Positions 27,601 through 37,709 of a DNA stretch of 64,000 bases are shown in pieces. This stretch comes from Heliocidaris erythrogramma. Lineage: Eukaryota; Echinodermata; Echinoidea; Camarodonta; Echinometridae. Every line of letters begins with the position of its first letter. Within the stretch, counting starts at the first letter, position 1. Below the pieces are notes generated by a model that worked only from the letters and a program-made list of their open reading frames with translations, made no database searches and had not been told where the DNA came from. Where the stretch lies: NCBI GenBank assembly GCA_025617745.1, contig CM046861.1:14438283-14502282 (forward strand), written 5' to 3'. The translations under genes were made by a program, and so were the position numbers.

Positions 27601-27748
27601 GGGCCCCGTTTCATGAAACTTATTATTAATAACAAGTTACAATAATTATTATAAGCTACTGAAATTCTTGAATCTGATTGGCTGAGAGCGAATTTGTCAT
27701 AAAAATGAGGCAGTTGTTATTGATGACATGTTTTATGAAACGGGGCCC
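27601..27748. mobile_element. Palindromic MITE (GGGCCCCGTTTCAT ends), copy 1
   Basis: The ends GGGCCCCGTTTCATGAAACTT and ATGAAACGGGGCCC form an inverted repeat around a conserved centre CTGATTGGCTGAGAGCGAAT. About 148 bp. Two relatives are at 48806 and 63591. Confidence 0.8.
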
Positions 27749-28802
27749 AGAATTGTTATTGAACCAGAGAAAGTTGCTGTAAATTTTCCAAAAAATATGC
27801 ATGATAGAAAAATATTCCACCAAACATGCACTATGTACATGAACATTTTTTACGTAATCATAACGATAATCATTACAATTTGTATGTGATGCAATCTCAA
27901 AACCTCATTAAAATCATAATATTTTCAATCCTGCGATGAAACTGTCCCAATTGAAGCCCTATAAGCCTCAACGTTATGTATCACGTCTAAAAAGAAATAT
28001 TTAGGATTTGTTCGTTCAATTTTTTTTTATACGTCAGTCTAATTGGGCACTAGTTTCTTGTATCACATCATCACTGCTGCATATTCATATCCACTGCGTG
28101 TTTCAATTTATAGAAATAATAAATGATGGATAACGATGCTTTAAACCCGGCTCACACGAGGCGTCATTATTAATGACGTAAGGACAGCGTCAGTGACTAC
28201 AGTATAGTTTTCTGCGCGTCATGAAAGGGTGACATCGTACAAAAAGCGAGGCAAAATATACAATGCAAAATAATTACCATCTCAGGCTTGATTAGCGCAG
28301 GTAATAACGTAATCAAAAATCTGAAAATTTTGTGAAAATTGAGCCCCCTCCCTCAAAAAATCCTGGATCCGCCACTGATGTCCGCAGCACCATATCACTG
28401 GAAAAAAAATTAAAATATGATAGGTTTACGACGTATATTGTAATTATTATCCTATGTCACTTAAGAGTTGCGAACTTCTGCAGGAAGCAATAAATGTCGT
28501 CTGCATATTCAAATATCGGGAAGTGGTGTGGGAGTCCCCAAACAAGGCTGAACGGTGACGAAAAACGGAGTTGAAATGAGGAGGATACTAGAAAATGAAA
28601 TGATCAATGGCGAGAAACGAGAGGATGGATTTAAAAACGGAAGAGGGAGAGAAAGAGAACGAGAGCGAGAGAGAGAGAGAGAGTGATAGAGAGGGAGAGA
28701 GAGAGAGAGAGAGAAAGAGATGGGGGAAGGGACGAAGGGATTTGTTATGTTTTATACATGTTATATAACATGATTAGTGATTTAAGATAAAATCCTTTTC
28801 CT

Positions 28803-29107
28803 ACACTGTAAAAAAGTTTGCCGTTTTTTCACGGGAAATTTCCTGGCAGTCAGGATGCCGGGAATGCCCGTTTTTCCACAGTACATAGACCGCGGTTTAA
28901 AGTTAAACCGGAGTTCAGAATACATGAGAAAATGTTTTTTACAACAGTGTTTTATGTCGGGCAATTGAATATATATGCTGATTTCCGATAAACCAACAAA
29001 CTTGCTGTTGTTTTACAGGAAAACGACTGTAAAATTGAAATAACGGCAATAACTTGTAATTTCAAGGGCCCAAAAACCTGTAGTTTAACAGTTATTTTTT
29101 ACAGTGT
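28803..29107. mobile_element. MITE with ACACTGTAAAAAA ends
   Basis: ACACTGTAAAAAAG begins at 28803 and TTTTTTACAGTGT ends at 29107. Internal stretches around TTGCCGTT (left) and AACGGCAA (right) pair. No open frame. Confidence 0.65.
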
Positions 29108-29286
29108 AATAATTATGTTTCCTCTAAAGACATAAAATAGCAAAGTAGGTTACTTATCTATTTGATATCATAGTTCTTGATAATAGCTTATTCCAGTACA
29201 GGATCATATACAATTCTGTTCAAATAATACAAGATGAAAACTTTTTGTTCAGTAACAAACAAATATCATTTGGCGAAAGAGAGAGG

Positions 29287-29553
29287 TACACTGCAAAAAC
29301 CAGGGTGTTAATTTAACACCATCTCGGTATCTATATTGGGCTACACCAGATAAGTGTTAAAACAACACCAGTTTCGAATCAAACTGGCGTTGTTTTAACA
29401 CTAACTGGTGTTGTTTTGACACTTATCTGGTGTAGACCAATATCAAACTGGTGTTGTTTTAACACTAACTGGTGTTGTTTTGACACTTATCTGGTGTAGC
29501 CCGATATGGATACCGAGGTGGTGTTAAATTAACACCCTGGTTTTTGCAGTGTA
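29287..29553. mobile_element. Long palindromic MITE (ACACTGCAAAAA ends)
   Basis: The ends TACACTGCAAAAACCAGG and the matching inverted copy enclose a nearly perfect palindrome of 267 bp. The inside consists of repeated words for GTGTTGTTTTAACACTAACT and ATCTGGTGTAG. ACACTG-type ends recall hAT or related MITEs; the superfamily is an inference. Confidence 0.8.
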
Positions 29554-29600
29554 GAAGATATTTCCTAAATAAATACACGTGTACGAACTGAGATCACACT

Positions 29601-29973
29601 AATAATAATAGCTGTTTCTTTTATAGCGCCTTACCAGTTACAATGTAACCTACCAAAGCGCTTACAGCATTATTACCCCGGTCACTGGATTAATTTGCGA
29701 TTCTGCACATTCTCCACTCCACCTCTGGGGAGCATTCCAGCCAGCCGCCTGTTTCCAAGCGCGCATATGCTAATCCAACCACAATGACGTTCGCATCCTC
29801 CCGGGTATCCATTTAACACCTGGGTGGAGAGGAGCAATGTAGATAAAACGCCTTGCTCATTGCATAAGTGCCGTGCCGGGGTTCGAACCCACGACCTTTG
29901 CATTCCCAGTCAAGTGATTGAACCACTTGACTACGACACCTCTACTAAAAAAAAAAAAAAAAAAAAAAAAAAA
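29601..29973 (-). mobile_element. tRNA-derived SINE, copy C
   Basis: The minus-strand head starts near 29943 with GAGGTGTCGTAGTCAAGTGG (A box region) and has the B box GGTTCGAACCC. The body has the CACCCAGGTGTTAAATGG word, the tail has AAGCGCTTTGGTAGG and ends in TATTATTATT. A run of 27 A (29947-29973) abuts the head side, not the tail. Confidence 0.75.
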
Positions 29974-30259
29974 CTTTTGGTTTTGAAGAGGAGAAATAAT
30001 GCACTAAATTACATGTTAACAATGATCATAAGGAAATACTGAGCAAAACAAAACATCTGTATTTAGGGAAATAAAGAAAATATAATATCTCATTATAAGA
30101 GAATTCGATTCAATCTTTTTTGTATGAAGAAAACTGAGAGAAGTGTAAGCGTACCCTGAGGAATATAAAAGTTGGAATTCAATGCATTACCAATGTCTTC
30201 TCTGGAATTCATTCATTGTATCTCTCTTCATGCTTTTCCAACACGCGGTTATGAAATAT

Positions 30260-30260
30260 C

Positions 30261-30298
<38 letters not shown>

Positions 30299-30449
30299 GA
30301 CTAATGGGTACATTAGGAGGACAGTTTTTGTTCTTTTTCTTTGTTCAACTGTCGACATAATGTACCAACTGTCTACCTAATGTAGGGGTCGCTATTATGA
30401 CGGAATAAACTGCATTGTTAGGTGTCGACTTAATGTACCCGTTAGTCAA

Positions 30450-30526
<77 letters not shown>

Positions 30527-30540
30527 AATATATATGATAT
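30260..30540 (+). repeat. Two (AT)n arrays
   Basis: TA repeats at 30263-30293 and about 30452-30535. Between them is a repeat with TAATGTACC words. AGAGAATTCGATTCAATCTTTTT occurs both before (30099) and after (30549) the arrays. Confidence 0.85.
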
Positions 30541-30860
30541 ATATTATAAGAGAATTCGATTCAATCTTTTTTTGTAAGAAGAAAACTGAGAGAAGTGTAA
30601 GCGTACATAGTAACCAAGTGAGTCATATATATATATATATATATACAGTTCATTACCCTGAGGAAGATCCGTGAGGATCGAAAATTTGGTGAAAATAAAT
30701 ATAAAAGTTGGAATTCAATGCATTACCAATGTCTTCTCTGGAATTCATTAATTGTTTCTCTCTCTATATACAGTATATATATATATATATATTAAATATC
30801 ATAATTGATAGGATTGAAGTAAATTGAATATATCATAAAGAAATGTGAGAAAATTACAAT

Positions 30861-30931
30861 GCCCCGACCGGGATTCGAACCCGGGACCCTGGATTACATG
30901 ACCAGTGCTCTACCAACTGAGCTATCCGGGC
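30861..30931 (-). tRNA. tRNA-Thr(TGT)-like sequence, copy 1
   Basis: The minus strand folds as a 71-nt cloverleaf: acceptor GCCCGGA/TCGGGGC with one G-G mismatch, D arm GCTC..GAGC, anticodon stem CTGGT/TCCAG with a T-T closing mismatch, loop CATGTAA (anticodon TGT), and T arm CCGGG TTCGAAT CCCGG. A and B boxes are intact. It lies in a tandemly duplicated unit of about 323 bp. The mismatches, shared by both copies, make a tRNA-derived repeat as likely as a working gene. Confidence 0.5.
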
Positions 30932-31187
30932 TCCCGTCGAAGCAAAGTAACAATCTCACATATAGCCCCTCTCTTTCCATCAAGCGTAGGGGGTACATCC
31001 ATACCAATTCCATGCGTACGCTATATAATGGCCTACCAATGAGACAGGTCTTCCCTCTAAAGTTGGGCAAATCCATGCCAACGAATTTCTATAGAGGACA
31101 ATTTAAATTCGTAATTAAATATCATAATTGATAGGATTGAAGTAAATTGAATATAATTATCATAAAGAAATGTGAGAAAGTTACAAT

Positions 31188-31258
31188 GCCCCGACCGGGA
31201 TTCGAACCCGGGACCCTGGATTACATGACCAGTGCTCTACCAACTGAGCTATCCGGGC
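31188..31258 (-). tRNA. tRNA-Thr(TGT)-like sequence, copy 2
   Basis: This copy is identical to the first over the whole cloverleaf, 327 nt further along, with the same two stem mismatches. The flanks match copy 1 on both sides until a GC-rich repeat interrupts the unit at about 31390. Confidence 0.5.
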
Positions 31259-31391
31259 TCCCGTCGAAGCAAAGTAACAATCTCACATATAGCCCCTCTC
31301 TTTCCATCGAGTGTAGGGGGTACATCCATACCAATTCCATGCGTACGCTATAAGATGGCTTACCAATGAGACAGGTCTTCTCTCTAAAGTC

Positions 31392-31795
31392 AAATTGGGT
31401 CGTTCGAGTATCTTAGGGAGCCCGTGCGGCGGCCGCGCAGCTCTGCCGACCTCAGTCCAAATGGTCTAAAATCGTCGGATTGCCACCCGATTATCGATCG
31501 AATGTTTTCCGATGCCCGAGCGATCTCCGGGCGACCTGTTTACGAGCTCTGCGACCTCAAAATTCGCCGTTGGAAAAAGCGCTGAATTGTAAGCAGGTTG
31601 GGTGTCCTGCGGATGTCGGCCGAACCCTAAAAAAACGCGGCGGAGCCCGCAGTGATCGAGCAGACACCGGCCGCATTCCGGCCGTATTCCGGCCGAAAAG
31701 TTGCCTCGATCCCCATGACGCAATTGAGCTCCAATGCCAATTTGAGCTCACAGAGAAGTCGGGCGGGCTCCGTTTGGGATATGTGATGGCCCCTT
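31392..31795. repeat. GC-rich repeat interrupting the tRNA-like unit
   Basis: About 400 bp of CpG-rich DNA (GGCCGCATTCCGGCCGTATT and similar) in AT-rich surroundings. Short degenerate words recur and AGGGAGCCCG near the left pairs with CGGGCTCC near the right. The open frames here follow from the high GC, not coding. Confidence 0.5.
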
Positions 31796-32659
31796 TATGA
31801 GTTTATTTATTCTGAGCTGATTTCTGATCACAAACTAATGGGATTTCTCCATGGGCGTATGAGGCGGGGGCTGCTGGGGCTGCAGCCCCCTAGAAGCAGG
31901 TTTGAAATTGGGGGCAACTCTCACCTCATATTCGGGCTGCGAAATGGTCTGTTTACATTTTTCACATGTTAATTTTGATGACGAATTTACATTGTAATAA
32001 AAATAAAACGTCAAAATATTTGCTCGCTTGCCTTACTCTCTCGCAAAATCTAAAAACTTAAAATATATTCTGGCACAAAACGTCAAACACTTCCACCCCC
32101 TTGCCCCCGACCGCCTCCCCATGACGCAATTGGGCTCCAAAAAGCCTATGGATAGGAGAGAAGTAACAAACAATAACTGATCTCTACGGAAAAAACCCAA
32201 ATCAATGTGGGATTGCAAGTATAACAAACGTAGCTGGCGCAATTATAGTTTGTTTGATTTGCTCCATCTATCTACCGTCCAACTGCAGCTAGCCTTAAAC
32301 TCAAAGCTTCCTCACAGAATTATAAAATCACTGTTATGACTACATTGGCCGGAGTGATACTTTGCCAATGTTTTTATGTTCTCAGTTTCCATTAAAAAAA
32401 TCAAACTATTACACAGGTGTGTAACCCAAGTAGTAAAAACAAACAAACAAGTATTATTGGAACACATCTTCCTAGAGCATATGTTTTAAGCTTACCACAG
32501 AATCATTCCATTTTTGCTCTTTTATTACGACAGAATGTTTAATAGAACAGTGAAGTTCTGCAGTATCATATAACTTTAAAAACTAGTTTAGTATCAGGCG
32601 AGGGAGCGTGGCGACCTAGCGAAACAAATGCTTTCATAATATTAAAATTTGCATTCAAT

Positions 32660-33005
32660 CGAAAACTATAGATCTATTCCAGACTGCGGGAGTAGATGTA
32701 TAGTTGTATAGTTTCCTGTGTTCTAATTGGTTAAAACTATACATCTACTTGAAAATTATACATATATTCCAGAATGCGGGAGTAGATGTATAGTTATATA
32801 GTTTCCTGTGTTCTGATTGGTTAAAACTATACATCTACTCTACAGCGGTACGGATGTATAGTTGCACGTAATTATGGCACTTTGGCCCGCTTACTATGCA
32901 ACTATACAACTATACATGCGTAGCTCCTAACAGTTGCAGAGTTGTATAGTTTCCTGTATTCTGATTGGTTAAAACTATACATCTACTCGACGGTTGTATA
33001 GTTGT
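32660..33005. repeat. Tandem imperfect palindromes of GTAGATGTATAGTT
   Basis: GAGTAGATGTATAGTTGTAT, TTTCCTGTGTTCTGATTGG and AAAACTATACATCTACT recur as blocks at about 32688, 32777 and 32938. Each block folds back on itself. It ends next to the histone fragment. Confidence 0.75.
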
Positions 33006-33040
33006 ATAATTGGGTATATTTATGTCGTTCTTCGCCCGTC

Positions 33041-33194
33041 ATACCGGTGTCAGGTGAACCTGATTGAGGACTTTGTAGATGTAGATTCCGTAGCTCTCCT
33101 TCCTTTTCCTGCGCCTCTTCTTGCCACCGCTGGGGCGAGGGGCCTTGACTGCTTTCTTGGAGCCTTTCTTAGCGACTTGACCTGTTGGAGCCAC
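33041..33194 (-). pseudogene. Histone H2B 5' fragment
   Basis: Read on the minus strand, this gives [20 protein letters not shown], then [21 protein letters not shown], the N-terminal tail and first helix of a sea urchin-type H2B. The start codon position is GTG, not ATG. One C is missing after QVH, which shifts the frame, and similarity stops within about 10 nt. No rest of the histone fold follows. This is a short dead copy, useful as a taxonomic marker. Confidence 0.8.
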
Positions 33195-33689
33195 GATGAG
33201 ATGAAGTTTTCTGGTGTGGAGAGTAGAGCGAAACGAGTACGCCAAGCAATGCTTTTGATACTAAGGTATATTATCAGGTATCCTCGTAATAAACCGAAAT
33301 TTTCAAAAACGTATTCAATGATATTTGGTGCATATTTCTAAAATCATTGATATATATACATTCGGTACTTCGTTTTTTTTTTCTTCAATGAGATGAAAGG
33401 ACATCAAATACTTTTGACAACCCTTGAAAATATAATATTATGAAAGCTCATTAACAAAGTAAAGAGATGATCTTGGATCAATATAAATCTCCACTTGGGA
33501 TACCAAAAAGGATATATACATATTACATAGCATATATTATATATTTTTACTCAAACAATACACGTTGGACGTTCATTATACCAATGAAAGCACCAATAAC
33601 TATAATGAGTGGTGTCATTCATTCAGTTCAACAGCTTCTTGTCATAAAAAAAGTTTGTGAATAAACAAGTAAATTTCATCGAGTAATGT

Positions 33690-35715
33690 ATTTGAATCAA
33701 TATAAGCGATATTCACTTAAAAGTTTTCTGCAGATAGCAGAACCTTCAAGTTGGTTCCATACTCTAATTCCCGAAAGCAAAGGTCTGTGTTTGTATGTGT
33801 CCGTCCTAAAGTTTGGTACACACAAGACATCTTTTTTCAGCTTGTCGTGTACTGTAGCCATGTAATACACTAACACGACTTTAAAAATCTCTCTTTAAGT
33901 ATGTGGGTGCCATAGCATGTATACACTTTTACATCATCACTGCACGTCCAAACTGGAAACGTGTCTGAATAGGCATCCATCCTAGACGCGTGAACATGTC
34001 ACTGGAAGAAATCCTTCTCCCAACACTACACGGGCAGCTCGTTTTTTAACCTTTTGTAATTTAATTGTTTGTCTTTAAAATCGTCCAGACCAGACCGAGG
34101 AGCAATAATCAAATTGAGGTAGAACAATGGCATTATAAAGAAGTTTAAGAGATCGTGTAGGGACATAGTTTTAGCACACTTAATCACACTGATATTTTTT
34201 GCGTAGTTTTGATAATTTTTTTTCAACATGTTCAGTCCAGCGTAACTCTTCGTCAATCAGAAAACCCAGGCATTTTGCCACTTTTACTCTTTTCAAAATG
34301 CTTCCTTTTAGAGTGACAGAAAAATCATCTACACTATTAACAACCGATGTTGATTCTACTAGGCATGACGTTTGTCTTGTCAGCATTAAGGACAACGGTT
34401 TTTAGTGACCCATGCAAATATATTTTCCATACCGCTGGTTAGTTTTTCTTCTACTTCTTTAACGTTGCTTCCGCTGACTGTTAGAGTCATGTCGTCTGAG
34501 TACATATCAACAATGCCAACATCAATACATTTAGGCAAACTATTTATATATAAAGAAAACAGAAGTGGCCCTAAAATTGAACCTTGCGGGACTCCCATGA
34601 TAACTTTTAAGGAATTAGATCTTTCCATTTTAAAACAAACCGACTGTTCTCGGATGAACAAATACGATTTAAACCACTGAACACTGTGATCAGTACATCC
34701 GGATCCAACAGAACAGAATATCATGATCGACTGTATCAAACGCTTTGCGCAGATCAATAAAAGGAACAAATGTTAGCTTATTGTTATCAATGTTGGAAGA
34801 CCACTGATCTACAAGTTTCATTAGAGCTGTTGCAGTAGAGTGCAAAGGACGAAATCCAGACTGGTTAGGATATAATACAGTGTATATCATTTTCGTCAAG
34901 AAAGTCAGAAAATTGTTTGTGTACTGCTTTTTCTAAGATTTTACTCACAATACCGATATTGGTCTGTAGTTACTTGAGTGGACATATCACCAGTCTTGTA
35001 TATTGGAATTACCCTTCCTTTTTTCCAGCCTCTTGGTACATGTCCTCTGGATAAGACATGTCAACGAGTCCAAAATAATATATTTTGCCATTTTTTAAAA
35101 GGCGAAAACTTACTCCATCATCTCTTGTTGCCTAATCATTACCCATATTTTCAATTTCTTTTAAAATAAAGGCACTCTTCACTGGCTGTAAATCGAATTC
35201 ACATTTAGTATTAGTGAATTCATTGTGGTCTAAGATTACTTCAGAATGCTTTGAGATACCATAATATTACTAGCACATGTAATGAAGTAATCATTAAAGC
35301 TCTGCGCAATGTGCTTCTATATTACATGGTAAGACCTGATTGATACCCCTCCACCTGACCTTTCTGCTATTTCCGTTACCATCATTTATTTGGGTATCAT
35401 TTGATATTTTCTTTTTTCCTTTCTCAAAAGATGATTCACCTTGTTCTTTAGTTCTTTGTTCTTTTTCCATGATGAGTTATCAGCCCTGCTCAATGCAATA
35501 TCATGGGCATGAACTCTTTTGTGCATCGCTTCAATAATCTCCTCATTAATTCAAGGGCACTGCATTTTTGCGAATTCTATACTCGCAAAGCGGTATATGT
35601 TTGTTTATTAACAATATTCATAAAGAAAACAGGCCATGTTTCCCATGCGATGTCAATATCGATTAGTGAAACATGTTCGCCATGGTACCTTTTGTAAGTC
35701 AGATAAAAAAAAAGA
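33690..35715 (-). mobile_element. Decayed non-LTR retrotransposon (reverse transcriptase remnants)
   Basis: Minus-strand fragments in correct order: linker text (IEAMHKRVHAHDIALSRADN at about 35530-35450), [51 protein letters not shown], the catalytic YSDD motif (about 34500), then AKCLGFLIDEELRWTEHVEK. At least four frame changes separate them. It is a different family from the copy at 40.8-44.4 kb (YSDD versus FADD). No endonuclease or clear tail is seen. Not expressed as an enzyme. Confidence 0.8.
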
Positions 35716-35784
35716 AGAAATCATTGACAATGAGGTTTTTAAATAAGCGAAACTTAGTAGACTCGCCCTCATTATTATATTTCA

Positions 35785-35840
35785 ATATAATTTATATTAT
35801 ATTATATTATATTATATCATATTATATTATATTACACAAG
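35785..35840 (+). repeat. (ATTAT)n repeat
   Basis: Eight or more TATTA pentamers in a row next to the 5' edge of the decayed retrotransposon. Confidence 0.85.
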
Positions 35841-36050
35841 TATATCCTATTATATAAAAGTCTCTTATTTTATATTACATTACATTGTATTATGTTAAAC
35901 AGAAAAGTACATAGCAGACAGGTTGTCTTCATATAGATAAGTTGCGGCTAGGGTGACTTACTACATACGGTATAGGCTATATTATATACACAGGCCTAAA
36001 TGAAGGAGTAACTCCTTGGTCTTAATATATAATTTGAACTACCGCAGTGC

Positions 36051-36320
36051 TGCCAACCTAAAATCGTATTCCTCACCTTTTACGGTTGATAAGGGGGTAT
36101 GGCATTGTGTATCACAGGCAAAAATTTAGAACAGTTCTTGTAACCCATAGCCATAAATAGTTAATGCCAGTGGATAACAAAAGGTTGTTCGAGTAGACAG
36201 GTGCGATGCATTATGGTAATGTTGTGTTCCAAATTAATTCCAGACATCCATAGATGTTGGTACCCCCTTATCAAGTGTAATAGGAGCGAAACTGGGTGAG
36301 GAATCCGTACTAGTTGGCAT
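36051..36320. mobile_element. MITE with TGCCAAC ends
   Basis: TGCCAACCTA..CGTATTCCTCACC at 36051 pairs with GGTGAGGAATCCG..GTTGGCA ending at 36320. Inside, TTGATAAGGGGGTA pairs with TACCCCCTTATCAA. About 270 bp, non-coding. Confidence 0.7.
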
Positions 36321-36339
36321 GTCTGCTACCGTATATCGA

Positions 36340-37140
36340 CCTATAATTATCTATGCATGTGGCCTATGATGATTATCCTTATCTCAATTGTTTACTATAT
36401 AAACATCAGATAATTCCAACTAACAATTCCAATTCCAACTAATAAAATGCAAACACTCGGGCAAACACAATATGACTAAAGACAGTAGATATAACATGAG
36501 CGACTCGGAATAAATAATTAAGAGAATATGTTGATTTCTTGTAAAGGTTAAATATCATCTGTGAGATTTCCCATTCGTTTTGTTCCCAACCGGAAGAATA
36601 TCATATAGCAGCGATTTTCTATGAAAATATAACTGCAAATGGTTCACAAATAACGAAAAAAAACCTATAATGCCCAGATGATTGTGTCACACAATCATCT
36701 GGCATTATGGGACTGAGTCCCATATATACATATCCGTGTCCTATGCTACATTATTGGTGATTCTCAGCATGTATAACAGTGGCGGATCTACGGGGAGGGG
36801 GGGGGGGGGGTTAGGGGGTTTAACCCCCCCCCCCCTTGGGCTGCCAAGTAAAATATAATGTGCATAGAAAAACGCCATCATAATAATGATGGCGGCATAT
36901 GCATGTGGCCTATGATGTTTAGCCTTATCTCAAGTGTGCACTATATAAACATCAGATAATTCCAACTAACAGTATGATAAAATGCAAACACTCAGGCAAA
37001 CACTATATGACTAAAGACAGTAGATCTGTCCACAAATAACGAAAAAATCCCTATAATGCCAGATGATTGTGTAGTCCCATATGAATATACATATCCGTGT
37101 CCTATGCTACATTCTTGGTGATTCTCAGCATGTATAACAG
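36340..37140. repeat. Direct duplication upstream of the CrtU-like gene
   Basis: GCATGTGGCCTATGATG..CTATATAAACATCAG at about 36355 recurs at about 36902, and CATATCCGTGTCCTATGCTAC at about 36729 recurs at about 37089. The second copy lacks about 190 bp and half of a hairpin. Confidence 0.75.
36668..36707. repeat. Long hairpin 1
   Basis: ATAATGCCCAGATGATTG and its inverse around GTGTCACAC pair over about 20 nt with a single bulged C. The matching place in the duplicate (about 37051) has only one arm. Confidence 0.8.
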
Positions 37141-37333
37141 TGGCGGATCTACGGGGGGGGGGGGGTTAGGGGGGCTGCCACGTAGAGAAAAAACGCCATC
37201 ATAATTATGTCCAGACCCACTACTACGCGGCTCGCGGACATCGCCGCTTCGTGGCTTGTGGACGATGCTCCGCATCGTCGTTGGGTCAACCTCCCCCCCC
37301 CCCCCCCTTGGAAAAAAGCTAGATCCGCCCCTG
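37138..37333. mobile_element. MITE with CAGTGGCGGATC ends
   Basis: It begins CAGTGGCGGATCTACGGGG and ends CTAGATCCGCCCCTG, with TATAA on each side as a possible target duplication. A poly-G run follows the left end and a poly-C run precedes the right end. The related left end at 36778 has no visible partner. Confidence 0.6.
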
Positions 37334-37672
37334 TATAAGATTAACTTTGAAATAGACTGACGCTTCCAAAACCTTAAAAAAAAACCCACAATTGTTCCTG
37401 TCATGATAACTCCCAGACAGTTTCTTTCACGGAGAAATGTAATGACTAGTACTCAACAGCATATTTAAGCTGTGAGAACACCATCGCTCCTTGATTACAC
37501 AAAGGTGTTATCACAGAACTCCTTGATTACGCCAATTAAGGAATGCTTGTCATGCATGAATTTAACAAGAACAATCTGTGCTCACGTACTCCTTGACAAT
37601 AAGTCCCAGCACTACTCATGCTTCTCACACAACGAGAAGCTGTTTCGAGCAGTCAAGCAGTGGATGTGCGAA

Positions 37673-37709
37673 ATGGAGGGTTTGTTGAAAGCTGTCTTCG
37701 TCCTCACAG
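37673..37709 (+). CDS. Exon 1 of the CrtU-like gene (start and half of the anchor)
   Basis: These 37 nt encode [12 protein letters not shown] plus one base. The donor is CACAG|GTAAAT. Joined to the exon beginning at 44458 (acceptor TTTCAG), the frame continues [10 protein letters not shown] and completes one transmembrane helix. That continuity across a 6.7-kb intron is the main evidence for this exon. The frame is open upstream to 37472, so a longer N-terminus from the ATG at 37556 is possible, but it would put a polar 39-residue stretch before the anchor. Confidence 0.7.

Larger units (their letters stand above)
30791..31390. repeat. Tandem duplication of a ~323-bp unit containing the tRNA-like sequence
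   Basis: The words TAAATATCATAATTGATAGG, the tRNA-like block and the following CTCTCTTTCCATC..GTACATCCATACC text occur in the same order from about 30792 and again from about 31115. Copy 2 is cut short near 31390, where a GC-rich repeat begins. Confidence 0.8.

Noticed and set aside
31466-31800. Open frames on both strands in the GC-rich block
   Set aside because: High GC removes stop codons, there is no family motif, and the block has repeat structure.
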